NCBI RefSeq assembly: GCF_024347675.1
Contig: NZ_AP024882.1
Coordinates: forward strand, 496,001 to 560,000
From: Vibrio ishigakensis
GTDB lineage: Bacteria; Pseudomonadota; Gammaproteobacteria; Enterobacterales; Vibrionaceae
Direction: 5' to 3'
Length of the DNA stretch: 64,000 nucleotides
Below are positions 44,781 to 54,064 of this stretch, piece after piece (position 1 is the stretch's first letter; the number at the start of each line of letters is the position of its first letter). A program made the position numbers and the translations under genes. A model generated the notes under the pieces. It worked only from the letters and a program-made list of their open reading frames with translations. It was not told the origin of the DNA and ran no database searches.

Positions 44781-47132
44781 ATGAAGAATTATTTAGCTGG
44801 GGCACTGTTTCTGATCTTATCGGGTTGTGCCACCTATGCCGGACTCAACTTTGAGAAGTTATTCGGTCCAGAAGAGGTTCAAGAGCGCATCGTTGCCCAC
44901 GATTTCTCACAAGCAAGATACTTCGAAGAACAGGTGCAACCTGTGTTGGATAAGCGGTGTGTGGTGTGTCACGCCTGCTACGATGCCCCCTGTCAGTTAA
45001 AGCTGACCTCACCTGAAGGCATCGACCGTGGGGCAAGCAAGGCGCTGGTGTATCAAGGAGCCAGATTAAGAGCCACCGCCCCTACCCGCTTATATGAAGA
45101 CGCTGTTAGCACGGGTGAATGGCGAGAGCATGGCTTCTACCCTGTTCTTAACGAACGCCTACAGCGCGCCGATGCAAATATCGAAGCTGGGGTGATGGCT
45201 CAACTGTTGATCCAAAAACAGCAGTTCCCACTACCTCAAGAAACCATCCTAGATGACGATGATTTTGACTTCAGTCTCGACCGTAGCTTCTTCTGTCCAA
45301 CCTCAGACAATGTTCACTCATATATGGAAGAGAACCCGTTGTGGGGTATGCCTTATGGCCTGCCTGCTCTTGCTAATGATGAGCAGCAGATCCTGCTTGG
45401 TTGGCTGAGACAAGGTGCGACCATGTCAGCACCTGTGCCCCTTAGCGATGATATGGTGAAGCGCATTGATAAATGGGAAAACTATCTTAACCAAGATTCC
45501 TTAAAACAGCAGATTAGCAGTCGCTATATCTACGAACACTTGTTCTTGTCTCATTTCTATTTCTCTGATGTTGAAGAGAAGCAGTTCTTCAACCTAGTAA
45601 GATCCTCTACCCCACCGGGTGAACCGGTGAAAAGGATCGCCACTCGCAGACCTTATGAAGATCCAGGTATAGACCGTGTCTACTATCGCTTGATCCCAGA
45701 GCGTGAAACCATAGTCGACAAAACCCATATGCCGTTTGCACTAAATGATCAACGCATGCAGAAGTGGAAAGAGTGGTTTGTGGATGCCGATTACAAGGTA
45801 GAGAAATTGCCGAGCTATGAGGCACATGTGGCCTCAAACCCAATTCTGGCGTTTGCGGATATTCCAGTGCGTTCACGCTACAAATTCCTGTTAGAAGAAG
45901 CTCAAAACACCATCATGGCCTATATCAAAGGGCCCGTATGTCGTGGTCAGTTAGCACTGAATGTTATCAATGATCATTTCTGGGTATTCTTTGTCGATCC
46001 AGACAAATCAGGCACTCAGGAAACCAATGACTTCTTCCGCTCCCAAGCAGAAAATATGCGACTGCCTGGGGAACTGGACAGTAACACTACCCCGCTGCTT
46101 AACTGGGTAGCTTTCTCAAAGAGTCAGTCCAAATTCATGACAGAGAAAGCCAACTACATGAATGCCCACTTTAAGAATGGCGAGCATCTAGACCTAGGTA
46201 TTATCTGGGATGGAGATGGCACCAATGACAACGCAGCACTGACCATATTTAGACACTTTGACAGTGCTACCGTTGTTAAAGGGCTTGTAGGCAATCAGCC
46301 GAAAACAGCTTGGGTTATCGACTACTCGCTGATGGAGCGCATTCACTACTTGCTGGTAGCTGGCTTTGATATCTATGGCAACTTTGGCCACCAGCTTATC
46401 ACCCGCATGTATATGGACCTGCTGCGTATCGAAGGAGAGACTAACTTTATCGCCTTCCTGCCTAAAGAGTCCCGACACCAAACCCTATCTAGCTGGTATG
46501 AAGGGCAATCTATCGAGTTTAGCGACTACCTAACCCGTAACGCCGAACCCTTCAATCAAGAGAGTGGCATCACCTATCGCTCTGATGACCCTAAAGAAGA
46601 GTTACTGACCCTACTAACAGAGAAAGTCTCACCTGTTCTGAACACCCGCTATGAGATTAAAGATACGCCACTCAAGCGCGACAGCGAGTTGCTGCTGCAA
46701 CAGATTCATGAACTAAAAGGTGGAGGTATCGAGGAATTCCCGCAGATACTAATGATCAATATCGAGGCCGATAGCGGTAAAGAGCAGCTGTTTACCCTAG
46801 TGCACAACAATGCCCACACCAACATCTCTAGCCTATTTAACGAAGAGGATAACCGCTTACCTGAGGAAGATACCCTCACCCTAGTTACCGGCGTTTTAGG
46901 AAGCTATCCAGCGGCCTTCTTAAGCCTGCAGGAGCGAGAGATACCCGAGCTAGTGTTGCGTATACGTCAACTGGACGACGATGACGACTACGAAGAGCTA
47001 TTGGATCGCTTTGCCATCAGACGCACCGACGTTCGATTCTGGCCTTTCAGCGACAAGATCCACAGCTGGTATCAGAAAGACCAACCCATCGAATACGGCC
47101 TATTGGATTACAACCGATTCGGAAATCGATAG
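44781..47132 (+). CDS. cti: fatty acid cis/trans isomerase (Cti)
   Basis: A 783-residue exported lipoprotein (LILSGC, Cys16) with an N-terminal c-type haem motif CVVCH (residues 60-64). The rest is a long domain shared by Cti proteins (GMPYGLPALAND, VYYRLIPERETIVDKTHMPF, YKGPVCRGQ-type segment). Cti converts cis to trans unsaturated fatty acids in membrane phospholipids in response to solvents or heat. ATG 44781 is preferred to 44751. A parS2 site lies just after the stop. Confidence 0.9.
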   Translation: MKNYLAGALFLILSGCATYAGLNFEKLFGPEEVQERIVAHDFSQARYFEEQVQPVLDKRCVVCHACYDAPCQLKLTSPEGIDRGASKALVYQGARLRATAPTRLYEDAVSTGEWREHGFYPVLNERLQRADANIEAGVMAQLLIQKQQFPLPQETILDDDDFDFSLDRSFFCPTSDNVHSYMEENPLWGMPYGLPALANDEQQILLGWLRQGATMSAPVPLSDDMVKRIDKWENYLNQDSLKQQISSRYIYEHLFLSHFYFSDVEEKQFFNLVRSSTPPGEPVKRIATRRPYEDPGIDRVYYRLIPERETIVDKTHMPFALNDQRMQKWKEWFVDADYKVEKLPSYEAHVASNPILAFADIPVRSRYKFLLEEAQNTIMAYIKGPVCRGQLALNVINDHFWVFFVDPDKSGTQETNDFFRSQAENMRLPGELDSNTTPLLNWVAFSKSQSKFMTEKANYMNAHFKNGEHLDLGIIWDGDGTNDNAALTIFRHFDSATVVKGLVGNQPKTAWVIDYSLMERIHYLLVAGFDIYGNFGHQLITRMYMDLLRIEGETNFIAFLPKESRHQTLSSWYEGQSIEFSDYLTRNAEPFNQESGITYRSDDPKEELLTLLTEKVSPVLNTRYEIKDTPLKRDSELLLQQIHELKGGGIEEFPQILMINIEADSGKEQLFTLVHNNAHTNISSLFNEEDNRLPEEDTLTLVTGVLGSYPAAFLSLQEREIPELVLRIRQLDDDDDYEELLDRFAIRRTDVRFWPFSDKIHSWYQKDQPIEYGLLDYNRFGNR

Positions 47133-47140
47133 CTGATAGC

Positions 47141-47153
47141 TTTACAGTGTAAA
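47141..47153. other. parS2 site
   Basis: TTTACAGTGTAAA, perfect parS2 consensus, 8 nt after the cti stop and before its terminator. Confidence 0.85.
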
Positions 47154-47161
47154 TCCAGAAA

Positions 47162-47199
47162 CAAAAAAGCGAGCCCTGATAACAGTGGCTCGCTTTTTT
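47162..47199. terminator. terminator between cti and bactofilin genes
   Basis: GCGAGCC/GGCTCGC stem with A6 and T7 flanks; serves both converging genes. Confidence 0.85.
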
Positions 47200-47214
47200 A
47201 ATCTGTTAAGAAGA

Positions 47215-47634
47215 TTAAGCCGTTTTGCGCTCTTTCTTCTCAGCTTTTGTTTCTTTGTCCGCAAGCTCTACCACTTGCTCTTTCTTGGCATCTTTAATGT
47301 CGCCATTAAATTTACCACCGCGCTCGATGCTTAGATCATCTGTATAGATGGTGCCTTGCACTCGACCGTTCTCTAGGATTTCCACTGAGTTTGCATGACA
47401 GGTCCCTTCGATGATGCCGTTAACAATCACCTTACCCGCATAGATATCACCTACCACACGGCCAGATTGGCTGACAATCAGTGATTGGTCCACGGTAATT
47501 TGACCAACTACGGTACCATCAACATGCATATCGCTCTCTAGCTTGAGCTGTCCTTCGACGTGGCAGCCGGTTGCGATGAGAGTTGTAGCTGATTGCTTGC
47601 TCGGCTTTCTATCTTTTTGACCAAAGAGTCCCAT
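47215..47634 (-). CDS. bactofilin (polymer-forming cytoskeletal protein)
   Basis: A 139-residue bactofilin. The core right-handed beta-helix is visible as strand repeats: TLIATGCHVEGQLKLESDMHVDG, then VVGQITVDQ, VVGDIYAGKVIVNG and VQGTIYTDDL. A basic N-terminus and a Lys/Glu-rich C-terminal tail flank it. Bactofilins form nucleotide-free filaments that position cell-wall enzymes. The first 97 nt overlap the 3' end of the M23 peptidase gene, a common functional partner. Confidence 0.9.
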   Translation of the reverse strand: MGLFGQKDRKPSKQSATTLIATGCHVEGQLKLESDMHVDGTVVGQITVDQSLIVSQSGRVVGDIYAGKVIVNGIIEGTCHANSVEILENGRVQGTIYTDDLSIERGGKFNGDIKDAKKEQVVELADKETKAEKKERKTA

Positions 47635-48485
47635 CTAACACCTCGTTCTTTCTCAAATAATGACTCAAAATTATCGACATTCCACTCGTGAAACGCCATT
47701 GGATCTAGCGCCCGCCCTACGAAGCGGATCTCATAATGTAAGTGTGGACCTGTCGAAAATCCGGTGTTGCCAGAGTATGCAATCAATTGGCCCTTCTCAA
47801 CAAACTCACCCGATTTCACTTCGAACTTTTGTAAGTGAGAGTAAGAGCTTGAAAAGCCATATGAATGTTGCAGTCTTAAGAAGTTTCCTGAGCCTGTTTT
47901 ACTCGGTCTGGTTACCTCAACCACGCCATCCGCAGGAGCGTAAATAGGTGCACCTGTATTCACGGCGTAGTCCATACCACGGTGCAGAGTCTTACGCCCT
48001 GTCTTAGGGTGGATACGATAACCATAGTGAGAAGAAACACGGGCTTCACCAACCGGTGAGCCGTTAGGTATGTTGTTTAGCATGTAGAGACGCACCGAGG
48101 AGGTCAACGCGGCCGTGTCGATACGGTTCTCGATCTCTCCGTCAGCCTCACTAACTCCAAGAACAGTCTCGAGATCGCCAAGGCGATCTGAAACGCGCTG
48201 CAGGCGTTCTTCACGGTTAGTAAGGTCATTTTCCAGCTCATGCTTGAGGTCTTGAAGCTCTTGCACCTCTACGCTGAGCTCAGTTGTACGACTTTCCGAT
48301 TCATGCTGCTTTAATAGTGCTAGATCCACCTCATTGTTGAGATAGTAGATCACACCGCCAGCGGTTAGAACCGACGCCAATGACAGGTAGCCGATACCCT
48401 TTAAGCACTTCTGTAACCATTTCCCTAGTTGATAATGACGCGTACCATCCACGGTGGACACGGTTACGATGACATGCTCTTTCAT
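47538..48485 (-). CDS. M23 peptidase (LytM-type) paired with bactofilin
   Basis: A 315-residue membrane-anchored endopeptidase of peptidoglycan. TM at about 30-48, coiled coil (about 60-112), then M23 domain with zinc ligands His168 and Asp172 (LHRGMDYA), YSHLQKF and HLHYEI (His248, His250). The short Ser/Lys-rich C-terminus overlaps the bactofilin gene by 97 nt in another frame. ATG 48485 has GGGG upstream. It is likely localised by the bactofilin and could remodel the wall for shape. Confidence 0.9.
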   Translation of the reverse strand: MKEHVIVTVSTVDGTRHYQLGKWLQKCLKGIGYLSLASVLTAGGVIYYLNNEVDLALLKQHESESRTTELSVEVQELQDLKHELENDLTNREERLQRVSDRLGDLETVLGVSEADGEIENRIDTAALTSSVRLYMLNNIPNGSPVGEARVSSHYGYRIHPKTGRKTLHRGMDYAVNTGAPIYAPADGVVEVTRPSKTGSGNFLRLQHSYGFSSSYSHLQKFEVKSGEFVEKGQLIAYSGNTGFSTGPHLHYEIRFVGRALDPMAFHEWNVDNFESLFEKERGVRWDSLVKKIESRASNQLQLSSQPAATSKDSSS

Positions 48486-48830
48486 TGACCCCAAACAACT
48501 GATTAAAAATTAGACACGCGCGCATTGTACTTAAAAGTAGCTATGAGGCAAGTCTCATACTAAAACAAGGCTCTTAAAATGATTTAGCAACCAAAGCTCT
48601 GAAACTTTAGTTTTTCGACAGAACCATACAAAAAGATTATGGATTCTAAACAGTTTCGTTCGAAGATTCAGAAACTTAGTGTAAAAAACCGACATAGGTT
48701 GCAAATTGTATATCAACTAGGTGGCGTCGATATATCACAGGGAGTTCTCATATTACGCCAATTAAAAATAGTTTTGTTGACGTTTAGGTGGGATTTTGAT
48801 GTGAAGATGAGATGAATAGATAGAGATAAA
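48486..48830. other. non-coding gap upstream of the M23 gene
   Basis: About 345 nt, AT-rich, upstream of the M23-bactofilin operon and downstream of the dehydrogenase terminator. It probably holds that operon's promoter. No ORF, repeat or RNA motif recognised. Confidence 0.5.
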
Positions 48831-48858
48831 AGATACCCAACATCAAAGCTGGGTATCT
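48831..48858 (-). terminator. terminator after the dehydrogenase gene
   Basis: Complement strand AGATACCCA/TGGGTATCT-type stem followed by TTTTATC. Confidence 0.8.
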
Positions 48859-48864
48859 AGGGAA

Positions 48865-49740
48865 TTAGGATTCAGCCTTCTCGCGAATTGCCTTGATCAA
48901 CACTGAGGTATCCATGCGACCGTCGCCTTTCTGCGAAAGCGCTTTGTAGGAATCAAAGCTCTCTTGAGTCAGAGGCAGTTTCAGGTCATGACGCTGCGCC
49001 TCATCTAGGCAGAAGCCAAGGTCTTTGATCATCCAGTCGATGGCAAAGCCAAAATCGAACTTATCTTGAGCCATAGTATTAGCGCGGTTTTCCATCTGCC
49101 AGGAGCCAGCAGCGCCGTGTTTTAGGCAGTCCACTACAGTGGCGATATCCAAACCTGACTTCTCAGCGAGTAGAAGACCTTCAGAAAGACCACTTAGAAC
49201 ACCCGCGATACAGATCTGATTAACCATCTTAGCACGTTGACCTTGACCCGCCTCGCCCATCAGAACGCTCGACTTAGCATAAGCGTCGAATACTGGCTGC
49301 ATCGCATCGAAGTCTTGGGTCGCGCCGCCACACATAACCGTCAGCACGCCGTTTTCAGCGCCGGCCTGACCGCCTGATACCGGAGCATCCATAAAGCGCA
49401 CATCTGCGCGCAGTGCCGCAGCTAGGAGCTCTTCCGCTAGAGTCGCAGAAGTGGTCGTATGGTCAACTAAGATAGCGCCCGGCTTCATGTTGGCGATAGC
49501 GCCGTTGTCAGCTGTTACGACACTTCTTACATCGTCATCGTTACCCACGCATACCAATACCACGTCAGCACCGTCTACAGCCTCTGCAACCGTCTCAACA
49601 GCCGTTCCTTGATACTCTTGCGCCCAGTTAAGTGCTTTCTCATAAGTACGGTTGTAAACAGTAACCGCAAATCCAGCCTTGGTCAGGTGACCCGCCATCG
49701 GATAGCCCATTACACCCAATCCAAGAAAACTTACCTTCAT
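48865..49740 (-). CDS. beta-hydroxyacid dehydrogenase (HIBADH family)
   Basis: A 291-residue NAD(P)-dependent dehydrogenase of the 3-hydroxyisobutyrate / tartronate semialdehyde reductase family. N-terminal dinucleotide motif FLGLGVMGYPMAGHL; substrate-binding DAPVSGGQAGAENG (about 120-133); catalytic Lys in GQGQRAKMVNQICIAG (about 170). The substrate cannot be fixed by sequence; GarR-like tartronate semialdehyde reductase and GhrB-like roles are possible. Monocistronic. Confidence 0.85.
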   Translation of the reverse strand: MKVSFLGLGVMGYPMAGHLTKAGFAVTVYNRTYEKALNWAQEYQGTAVETVAEAVDGADVVLVCVGNDDDVRSVVTADNGAIANMKPGAILVDHTTTSATLAEELLAAALRADVRFMDAPVSGGQAGAENGVLTVMCGGATQDFDAMQPVFDAYAKSSVLMGEAGQGQRAKMVNQICIAGVLSGLSEGLLLAEKSGLDIATVVDCLKHGAAGSWQMENRANTMAQDKFDFGFAIDWMIKDLGFCLDEAQRHDLKLPLTQESFDSYKALSQKGDGRMDTSVLIKAIREKAES

Positions 49741-49839
49741 CTGTTACTCCGTTTTATTAATCCATTTGAAATCAGCATATCACGCTGACTGAGCCGCAAA
49801 ATAACCAAATCTGAAAAGAATGATTTGTTGGCTCAAATA

Positions 49840-49872
49840 CAAAAAAACCGAGCACTCTCATGCTCGGTTTTC
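49840..49872 (-). terminator. terminator after the YebC-family gene
   Basis: Stem AACCGAGCA/TGCTCGGTT with a CTCTCA loop; T7 follows on the complement strand. Confidence 0.83.
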
Positions 49873-49891
49873 ATAATAGTTTCGCTTACGA

Positions 49892-50608
49892 TTACAGCTC
49901 AGCGTTGTGGTAAACCTGCTGAACGTCATCACAGTCATCTAGAAGGTCTTGGAACTTCTGGAATTTCTCAGCATCTTCACCCGTTACTGGAGTGTGAGTC
50001 TGAGGAACAAAAGTGATCTCTTCAACGTCCATAGTTAGGTCTGGGAATGCAGCGTTTAGTGCAGTCTTAGTTTTGAAGAACTCAGTGTGTGGAGCGAAAA
50101 CAGTAACAACACCGTCTTCTACCTCAACGTCTGTCACGTCCACGTCTTCCATCATAAGAGCTTCTAGAATCACTTCATCGTCATCACCCTTGAACTGGAA
50201 TACAGCTTGGTGATCGAACATGTGAGAAACAGAACCCTCAACACCGATCTTAGCGCCTACTTTAACGAAGCATTGGCGTACGTCTTGGAAGGTACGGTTT
50301 CCGTTATCTGTTAGGCAGTCAACGATTACGCTTGTGCCGCCAGGGCCAAAGCCTTCATAACGTGCTGGTTGGTAGTCTTCACCACCGCCGCCGTTCGCTT
50401 TGTCGATCGCTTTATCGATAACGTGTGCTGGAACTTGGTCTTTCTTCGCTTTAGCGATCAAGTGCTTTAGAGACAGGTTCATGTCTGGGTCTGAACCACC
50501 GTTCTTAGCACACATGTAAATTTCTTTACCGTATTTAGAATAAACTTTAATTTTTGCGCCAGCGGTTTTAGCCATTGAGGCCTTGCGCACTTCAAAACTT
50601 CTTCCCAT
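49892..50608 (-). CDS. YebC/TACO1-family protein, YeeN type
   Basis: A 238-residue protein of the YebC/PmpR family. Characteristic segments: [55 protein letters not shown]. The length and N-terminus ([14 protein letters not shown]) match the YeeN subgroup. YebC proteins assist translation of difficult (proline-rich) stretches; some were described as transcription regulators. Monocistronic with its own terminator. Confidence 0.88.
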   Translation of the reverse strand: MGRSFEVRKASMAKTAGAKIKVYSKYGKEIYMCAKNGGSDPDMNLSLKHLIAKAKKDQVPAHVIDKAIDKANGGGGEDYQPARYEGFGPGGTSVIVDCLTDNGNRTFQDVRQCFVKVGAKIGVEGSVSHMFDHQAVFQFKGDDDEVILEALMMEDVDVTDVEVEDGVVTVFAPHTEFFKTKTALNAAFPDLTMDVEEITFVPQTHTPVTGEDAEKFQKFQDLLDDCDDVQQVYHNAEL

Positions 50609-50668
50609 CGGGATCTACTCTCTAAATTCTATTAATCAAAGAAATTGCTGTCATTGCATGACGGCATG

Positions 50669-50875
50669 CTACACGCCCATCATTTGTCGATACTTAGCCA
50701 AAGACTCATCGAACCAAGCAATATGCTGCTCTGAAGTCAGCTTCATGCGCTGTTCAGAGATTTCGATTTCAGTGCCCTGTGAGTTTTTCACTTTCCAAAC
50801 CAAGTAAGAAGCTTGTTTGTCCAATTCAACTCGGTACTTTTCCTCTGCAGGAAGATTAGAAAGGTTTATCGACAT
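50669..50875 (-). CDS. small hypothetical protein
   Basis: A 68-residue soluble protein, polar, with VELDKQASYLVWKVKN and a C-terminal WFDESLAKYRQMM. No family recognised. The ribosome site is weak (ACACCCTC), which lowers confidence. A parS2 site lies about 70 nt upstream of its start. Confidence 0.5.
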   Translation of the reverse strand: MSINLSNLPAEEKYRVELDKQASYLVWKVKNSQGTEIEISEQRMKLTSEQHIAWFDESLAKYRQMMGV

Positions 50876-50943
50876 GAGGGTGTGTTTGCAAAAAATCAGT
50901 GCGCGTAATATAGCACATTTCAGCGGGATTCAAAAAATTCGGC

Positions 50944-50956
50944 TTTACAGTGTAAA
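50944..50956. other. parS2 site
   Basis: TTTACAGTGTAAA, perfect consensus, in a gap between two small complement-strand genes. Confidence 0.85.
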
Positions 50957-50972
50957 TTGAACGGCTTAATCG

Positions 50973-51005
50973 AAAAATGGTCGACTACGCATAGTCGACC
51001 ATTTG
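50973..51005 (-). terminator. terminator after the 65-residue gene
   Basis: AATGGTCGACTA/TAGTCGACCATT stem with a four-base loop; T5 follows on the complement strand. Confidence 0.8.
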
Positions 51006-51026
51006 AAAATTAGTTGGGATTAAAAA

Positions 51027-51224
51027 TCAGTGAAGTAAGCCGAGCTCTCTCGCTTCTTCAAGGGTTAAACCACTCTCACGGATCTCACGCATTTGCTCAA
51101 TTCGACGTCGAGCTTCTGCAGATTTCAATTGCTTATTCGTCGTCGGTGCGGGCGTAGCGTTCAATTCATCCCACGAACCGGCGAGATCTTTCATCTCTTC
51201 ATGGCTGATAGAATTAATAGACAT
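51027..51224 (-). CDS. small charged hypothetical protein
   Basis: A 65-residue protein, hydrophilic and mainly helical (SAEARRRIEQMREI, TLEEARELGLL). A strong AGGAG site six nt before ATG supports it. Function unknown; it resembles other short charged Vibrio proteins with an ARRRIE motif. Confidence 0.68.
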   Translation of the reverse strand: MSINSISHEEMKDLAGSWDELNATPAPTTNKQLKSAEARRRIEQMREIRESGLTLEEARELGLLH

Positions 51225-51496
51225 TACTTGCTCCTAAAATACTCTTACAAAACAATTATTTAACGTTAAATATCACATTATTTACTAAGAGAAAAAGTCA
51301 CAAAAGTCCGTCAGCAACCCTTTCCCTCTGACAGAAGTATAGATAGCAATGGACAAGGTGTGTGTTAAGAGATTTTGAAGGGTTTTGTGACCTAGGTTTC
51401 GCACTGCAGATCCTTTTGTGGGACAAGTCGTCATTTGGTCACAATTTCACCATTTCCCATCTAAACTTAGATTGATAAAAACGGGGGAAATGAGTT
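51225..51496. other. divergent gap upstream of the 51497 gene
   Basis: About 270 nt, AT-rich, between divergent genes. TTAACGTTAA palindrome near 51263. It should carry promoters for both. Nothing else clear. Confidence 0.4.
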
Positions 51497-51985
51497 GTGA
51501 CGTCGCTAACACAATGGCAACAACAGGTGTCGAATTGGCATAATCATCGGAAGCATGATCAAGTAGATGAATTGGAGAAACTGGTGAATGAGGCTCCAGA
51601 GGATATCTGGGGACCTGAGCTTTCGCTTGAGCAGAGCCAGGCCCTTGGTTGCTGGCTAGACAGCTGTGCACGCATGTATAAGCACTACCTAGAGCAAGGT
51701 GAAGAAGAACAGGCTTATGGATATCTGTGTTTAGCACAGGCGCGATTACAGCATGTGGTGAGTCGAGCAGAAGTGGATCAAAACATTCGTATGTGTTGCT
51801 GTCGCAAGTTAGAGCAGATTACCGTGTTGATCATCGAGTTTTGTCAGGCGAGATCCGATCTACATTGGAAGCGAGAGCTCAGCGATCAGATCGAATCCCA
51901 TGTGAAGTTCTTAACCCTTTTCCCATTAAACGAGGCTCCAATCCCAGTGCTGAAGCCTTGTTCTAAGAAAAATACGGAAGCATGA
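51497..51985 (+). CDS. conserved-looking hypothetical protein, convergent with rctB
   Basis: A 162-residue soluble protein starting with GTG after GGGGGAAATGAG. Mainly helical and Trp/Cys-rich (ALGCWLDSCARMYKHYL, IRMCCCRKL). No motif recognised. Two RctB-iteron-like sites lie inside it, one at codons 18-23 and one forming its stop codon. The second is shared with the rctB stop. This co-location with rctB suggests long-standing linkage, but no function can be given. Confidence 0.65.
   Translation: MTSLTQWQQQVSNWHNHRKHDQVDELEKLVNEAPEDIWGPELSLEQSQALGCWLDSCARMYKHYLEQGEEEQAYGYLCLAQARLQHVVSRAEVDQNIRMCCCRKLEQITVLIIEFCQARSDLHWKRELSDQIESHVKFLTLFPLNEAPIPVLKPCSKKNTEA
51549..51563 (+). other. RctB-iteron-like site inside the 51497 gene
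   Basis: GGAAGCATGATCAAG matches the extended consensus seen at several origin iterons, but lies about 2.6 kb from the array. It contains a GATC Dam site. Confidence 0.6.
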
Positions 51986-51990
51986 TCAAG
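51976..51990 (+). other. RctB-iteron-like site carrying two stop codons
   Basis: GGAAGCATGATCAAG. Its palindromic core TGATCA supplies TGA for the + strand gene (51983-51985) and TGA for rctB on the complement (51986-51988). Confidence 0.65.
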
Positions 51991-53962
51991 AGCCTGATGC
52001 GATCCCTCTAAGCACTCGCATCACCGTCTCATCATAGTGTCCCTCGAAGATCTGACGGCAAACCTTACGTCTTACAGCAAGACCCAAGATCAAACGTTCG
52101 ATAGAGAGATGCGTTCCATCGGTCTGCTCGTTATACAGCTCGATCGTGCGGCTTAAGATCTCATAACCTACAACCTTGTCCCCTACCCTCAGCCAGTCGA
52201 GCTTCTCTATGAGCTCGTCGCACTCCTCTTTGAGTGAAGCTGGAGAATGTCCAGTCATAGCAGACAAAGCCGTTATACTGCGTTCTAGAGCCTCTGGAGA
52301 GGTATATTTAGTGAGACTTATGGTTATCTCTTCCGCGTTGATCTCAACCAGATGTTTACGCAGCTTCACGCGGCGACCAAGATTACCTCTAGGCGAGCTC
52401 TTCTTACGCTGTATCGGCTCAAACTCACCGTCGATGATCTCAGCCAGCTCTTCGAGCTTCTGCTTGGACACCATTTCATGGCGGAGCGGGTTCGGTAGGG
52501 TTGGCGCCATATTGCGCTTACCGGCGTTGGTGGTGCGGGCGCGAGAGAACTTCAGCACCTCTTCGGCGTTACACTTGATATCGACCTGGTAGTCCTTGAT
52601 CTTGCCTTGAGGCTCAAGAGCGGTAAGCGTCAGGTGATAACCCCATAGGTTCACCGCAAACAGCTCATCGTCCCCCTTCCCTTTCGATAGCTTCTTTAGC
52701 TCACGAAGCAGATCCATGGAGAAGCGACGCCATTCGATGTTGCGTGCAAGCTTCTGGTTCAGCTCGGTAAGCAGCATGGTATCTGTCATGCGACGCGACA
52801 TACGGCTACGGAAATAGGAGTACAGCTGGAACACCAAGGTGTGCTGACGCAGGATCTCTGGCGGGAACAGGAAGAAGTAGTCTTTGGTAAGCAATTCTTC
52901 ATAAAATCCTGGCTCCCAAACCAAGATATACAGGTTTGGCTTGATCTTGATCTCGCCAGCTTCGTTCTCTGTAGGCGCCTCTTCCGATGCAGTGATGGTT
53001 CGAGCTAGGAAGCGAAAGCGATCACTCTTGAAACCCTCAGGCATGTTGTCGCTGAGCCACTGCCCTGTAAGCTCGTGCAGTTGAAAGTCGGTATATTCGA
53101 TACGATCAATGCTGTCACGGATAGAGTCACGTGCCGGACCACTGTCTTTTTTACCACGCAATGAGAGGATGTCAGTGATATACAGCGGTGTCTTGTTTGG
53201 CGCGATCTGAGCATTGATATGATAATCATCTTGATGATGGTCGTGATACTGAACCGTTAGGGTAAACAGCGCGAACAAGGTCATCAGATCATCAACCGTC
53301 ATAATGTTCTTAGAAGAACGAGTCTCAATGATGGCTCGGGTTCCTGAGATAGAAACCATAGACTTTTGGTAGTTTTTACGTGTGCGAGGTGGCGCAAGCG
53401 CTTGGTCAATAATACCAGCCCAGTTAGTTGGAGAGACTACGAACTGCTCTTCCTCGGAAAGCATAGCTGGTGGCGTGTTCAGCCCATGTTCGGTAAGTAG
53501 CTGCTTGTTTACATTCGATTGAGCAAGGGCTTGAGTCTTTTTCTGCTTAGCGGACTTCTTAGTAGTCTCAGTCATTAGACTGCCTGTACCAAGCGCTGTA
53601 ACTAGTTGAGCAGGATTAACAAAGCTGTGAAGCATGGTTTTCCCAGCAAGCCCGGTTTCAAACTTCACCGGTGTTTGGCTAAACAAGCCAATATTTACCG
53701 CTGATCTTAGTCTTTGTTGAATTGCAGCTCGAGTAACCTTGCCATCAGTGGCATCGATTAGCTCTGTTGTGGATACCAAGCCATCCTTGCTTGTCATGCC
53801 TTTTAAAGAAATGAGATTAAGCAGTTCTACTATGCTTTTGGTTACGCCTTTAAAGTGTTGGTATTGCTCGATCCATTCGATCGCAGCTTCGTTTACTGTA
53901 AAGAGATGTCCATCTTTATGGCTTCTAGGCTGCTTGATTAAGATCTTTTCATCACTGCTCAT
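51986..53962 (-). CDS. rctB: RctB, chromosome 2 replication initiator
   Basis: A 658-residue protein, the exact length of Vibrio cholerae RctB and with its family features. Winged-helix DNA-binding domains lie in the first half (TKSIVELLNLISL, KVTRAAIQQRLRSAVNIGL), and a central dimer/DNA-binding part and a C-terminal domain follow (SPASLKEECDELIEKLDWL). RctB binds 11/12-mer iterons, opens the origin and regulates its own gene. Start ATG 53962 with GGATTAATTA upstream. Lies next to the iteron array in the usual orientation. Its stop lies in an extra iteron-like site. Confidence 0.96.
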   Translation of the reverse strand: MSSDEKILIKQPRSHKDGHLFTVNEAAIEWIEQYQHFKGVTKSIVELLNLISLKGMTSKDGLVSTTELIDATDGKVTRAAIQQRLRSAVNIGLFSQTPVKFETGLAGKTMLHSFVNPAQLVTALGTGSLMTETTKKSAKQKKTQALAQSNVNKQLLTEHGLNTPPAMLSEEEQFVVSPTNWAGIIDQALAPPRTRKNYQKSMVSISGTRAIIETRSSKNIMTVDDLMTLFALFTLTVQYHDHHQDDYHINAQIAPNKTPLYITDILSLRGKKDSGPARDSIRDSIDRIEYTDFQLHELTGQWLSDNMPEGFKSDRFRFLARTITASEEAPTENEAGEIKIKPNLYILVWEPGFYEELLTKDYFFLFPPEILRQHTLVFQLYSYFRSRMSRRMTDTMLLTELNQKLARNIEWRRFSMDLLRELKKLSKGKGDDELFAVNLWGYHLTLTALEPQGKIKDYQVDIKCNAEEVLKFSRARTTNAGKRNMAPTLPNPLRHEMVSKQKLEELAEIIDGEFEPIQRKKSSPRGNLGRRVKLRKHLVEINAEEITISLTKYTSPEALERSITALSAMTGHSPASLKEECDELIEKLDWLRVGDKVVGYEILSRTIELYNEQTDGTHLSIERLILGLAVRRKVCRQIFEGHYDETVMRVLRGIASGS

Positions 53963-54064
53963 TAATTAATCCATTTACTTTAAAGCGTAATTTCATCATT
54001 GTTCCGCCTAGCTTAAAAAAGAATGATTGAAAAATAAAGAAAAAATCTTGTTGCTCTTAAAAAC

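Noticed and set aside
51827..51836. TGATCAT inside the 51497 gene as another iteron
   Set aside because: The flanks do not match the GGAAGC...AAG consensus; a bare TGATCA core is expected by chance.
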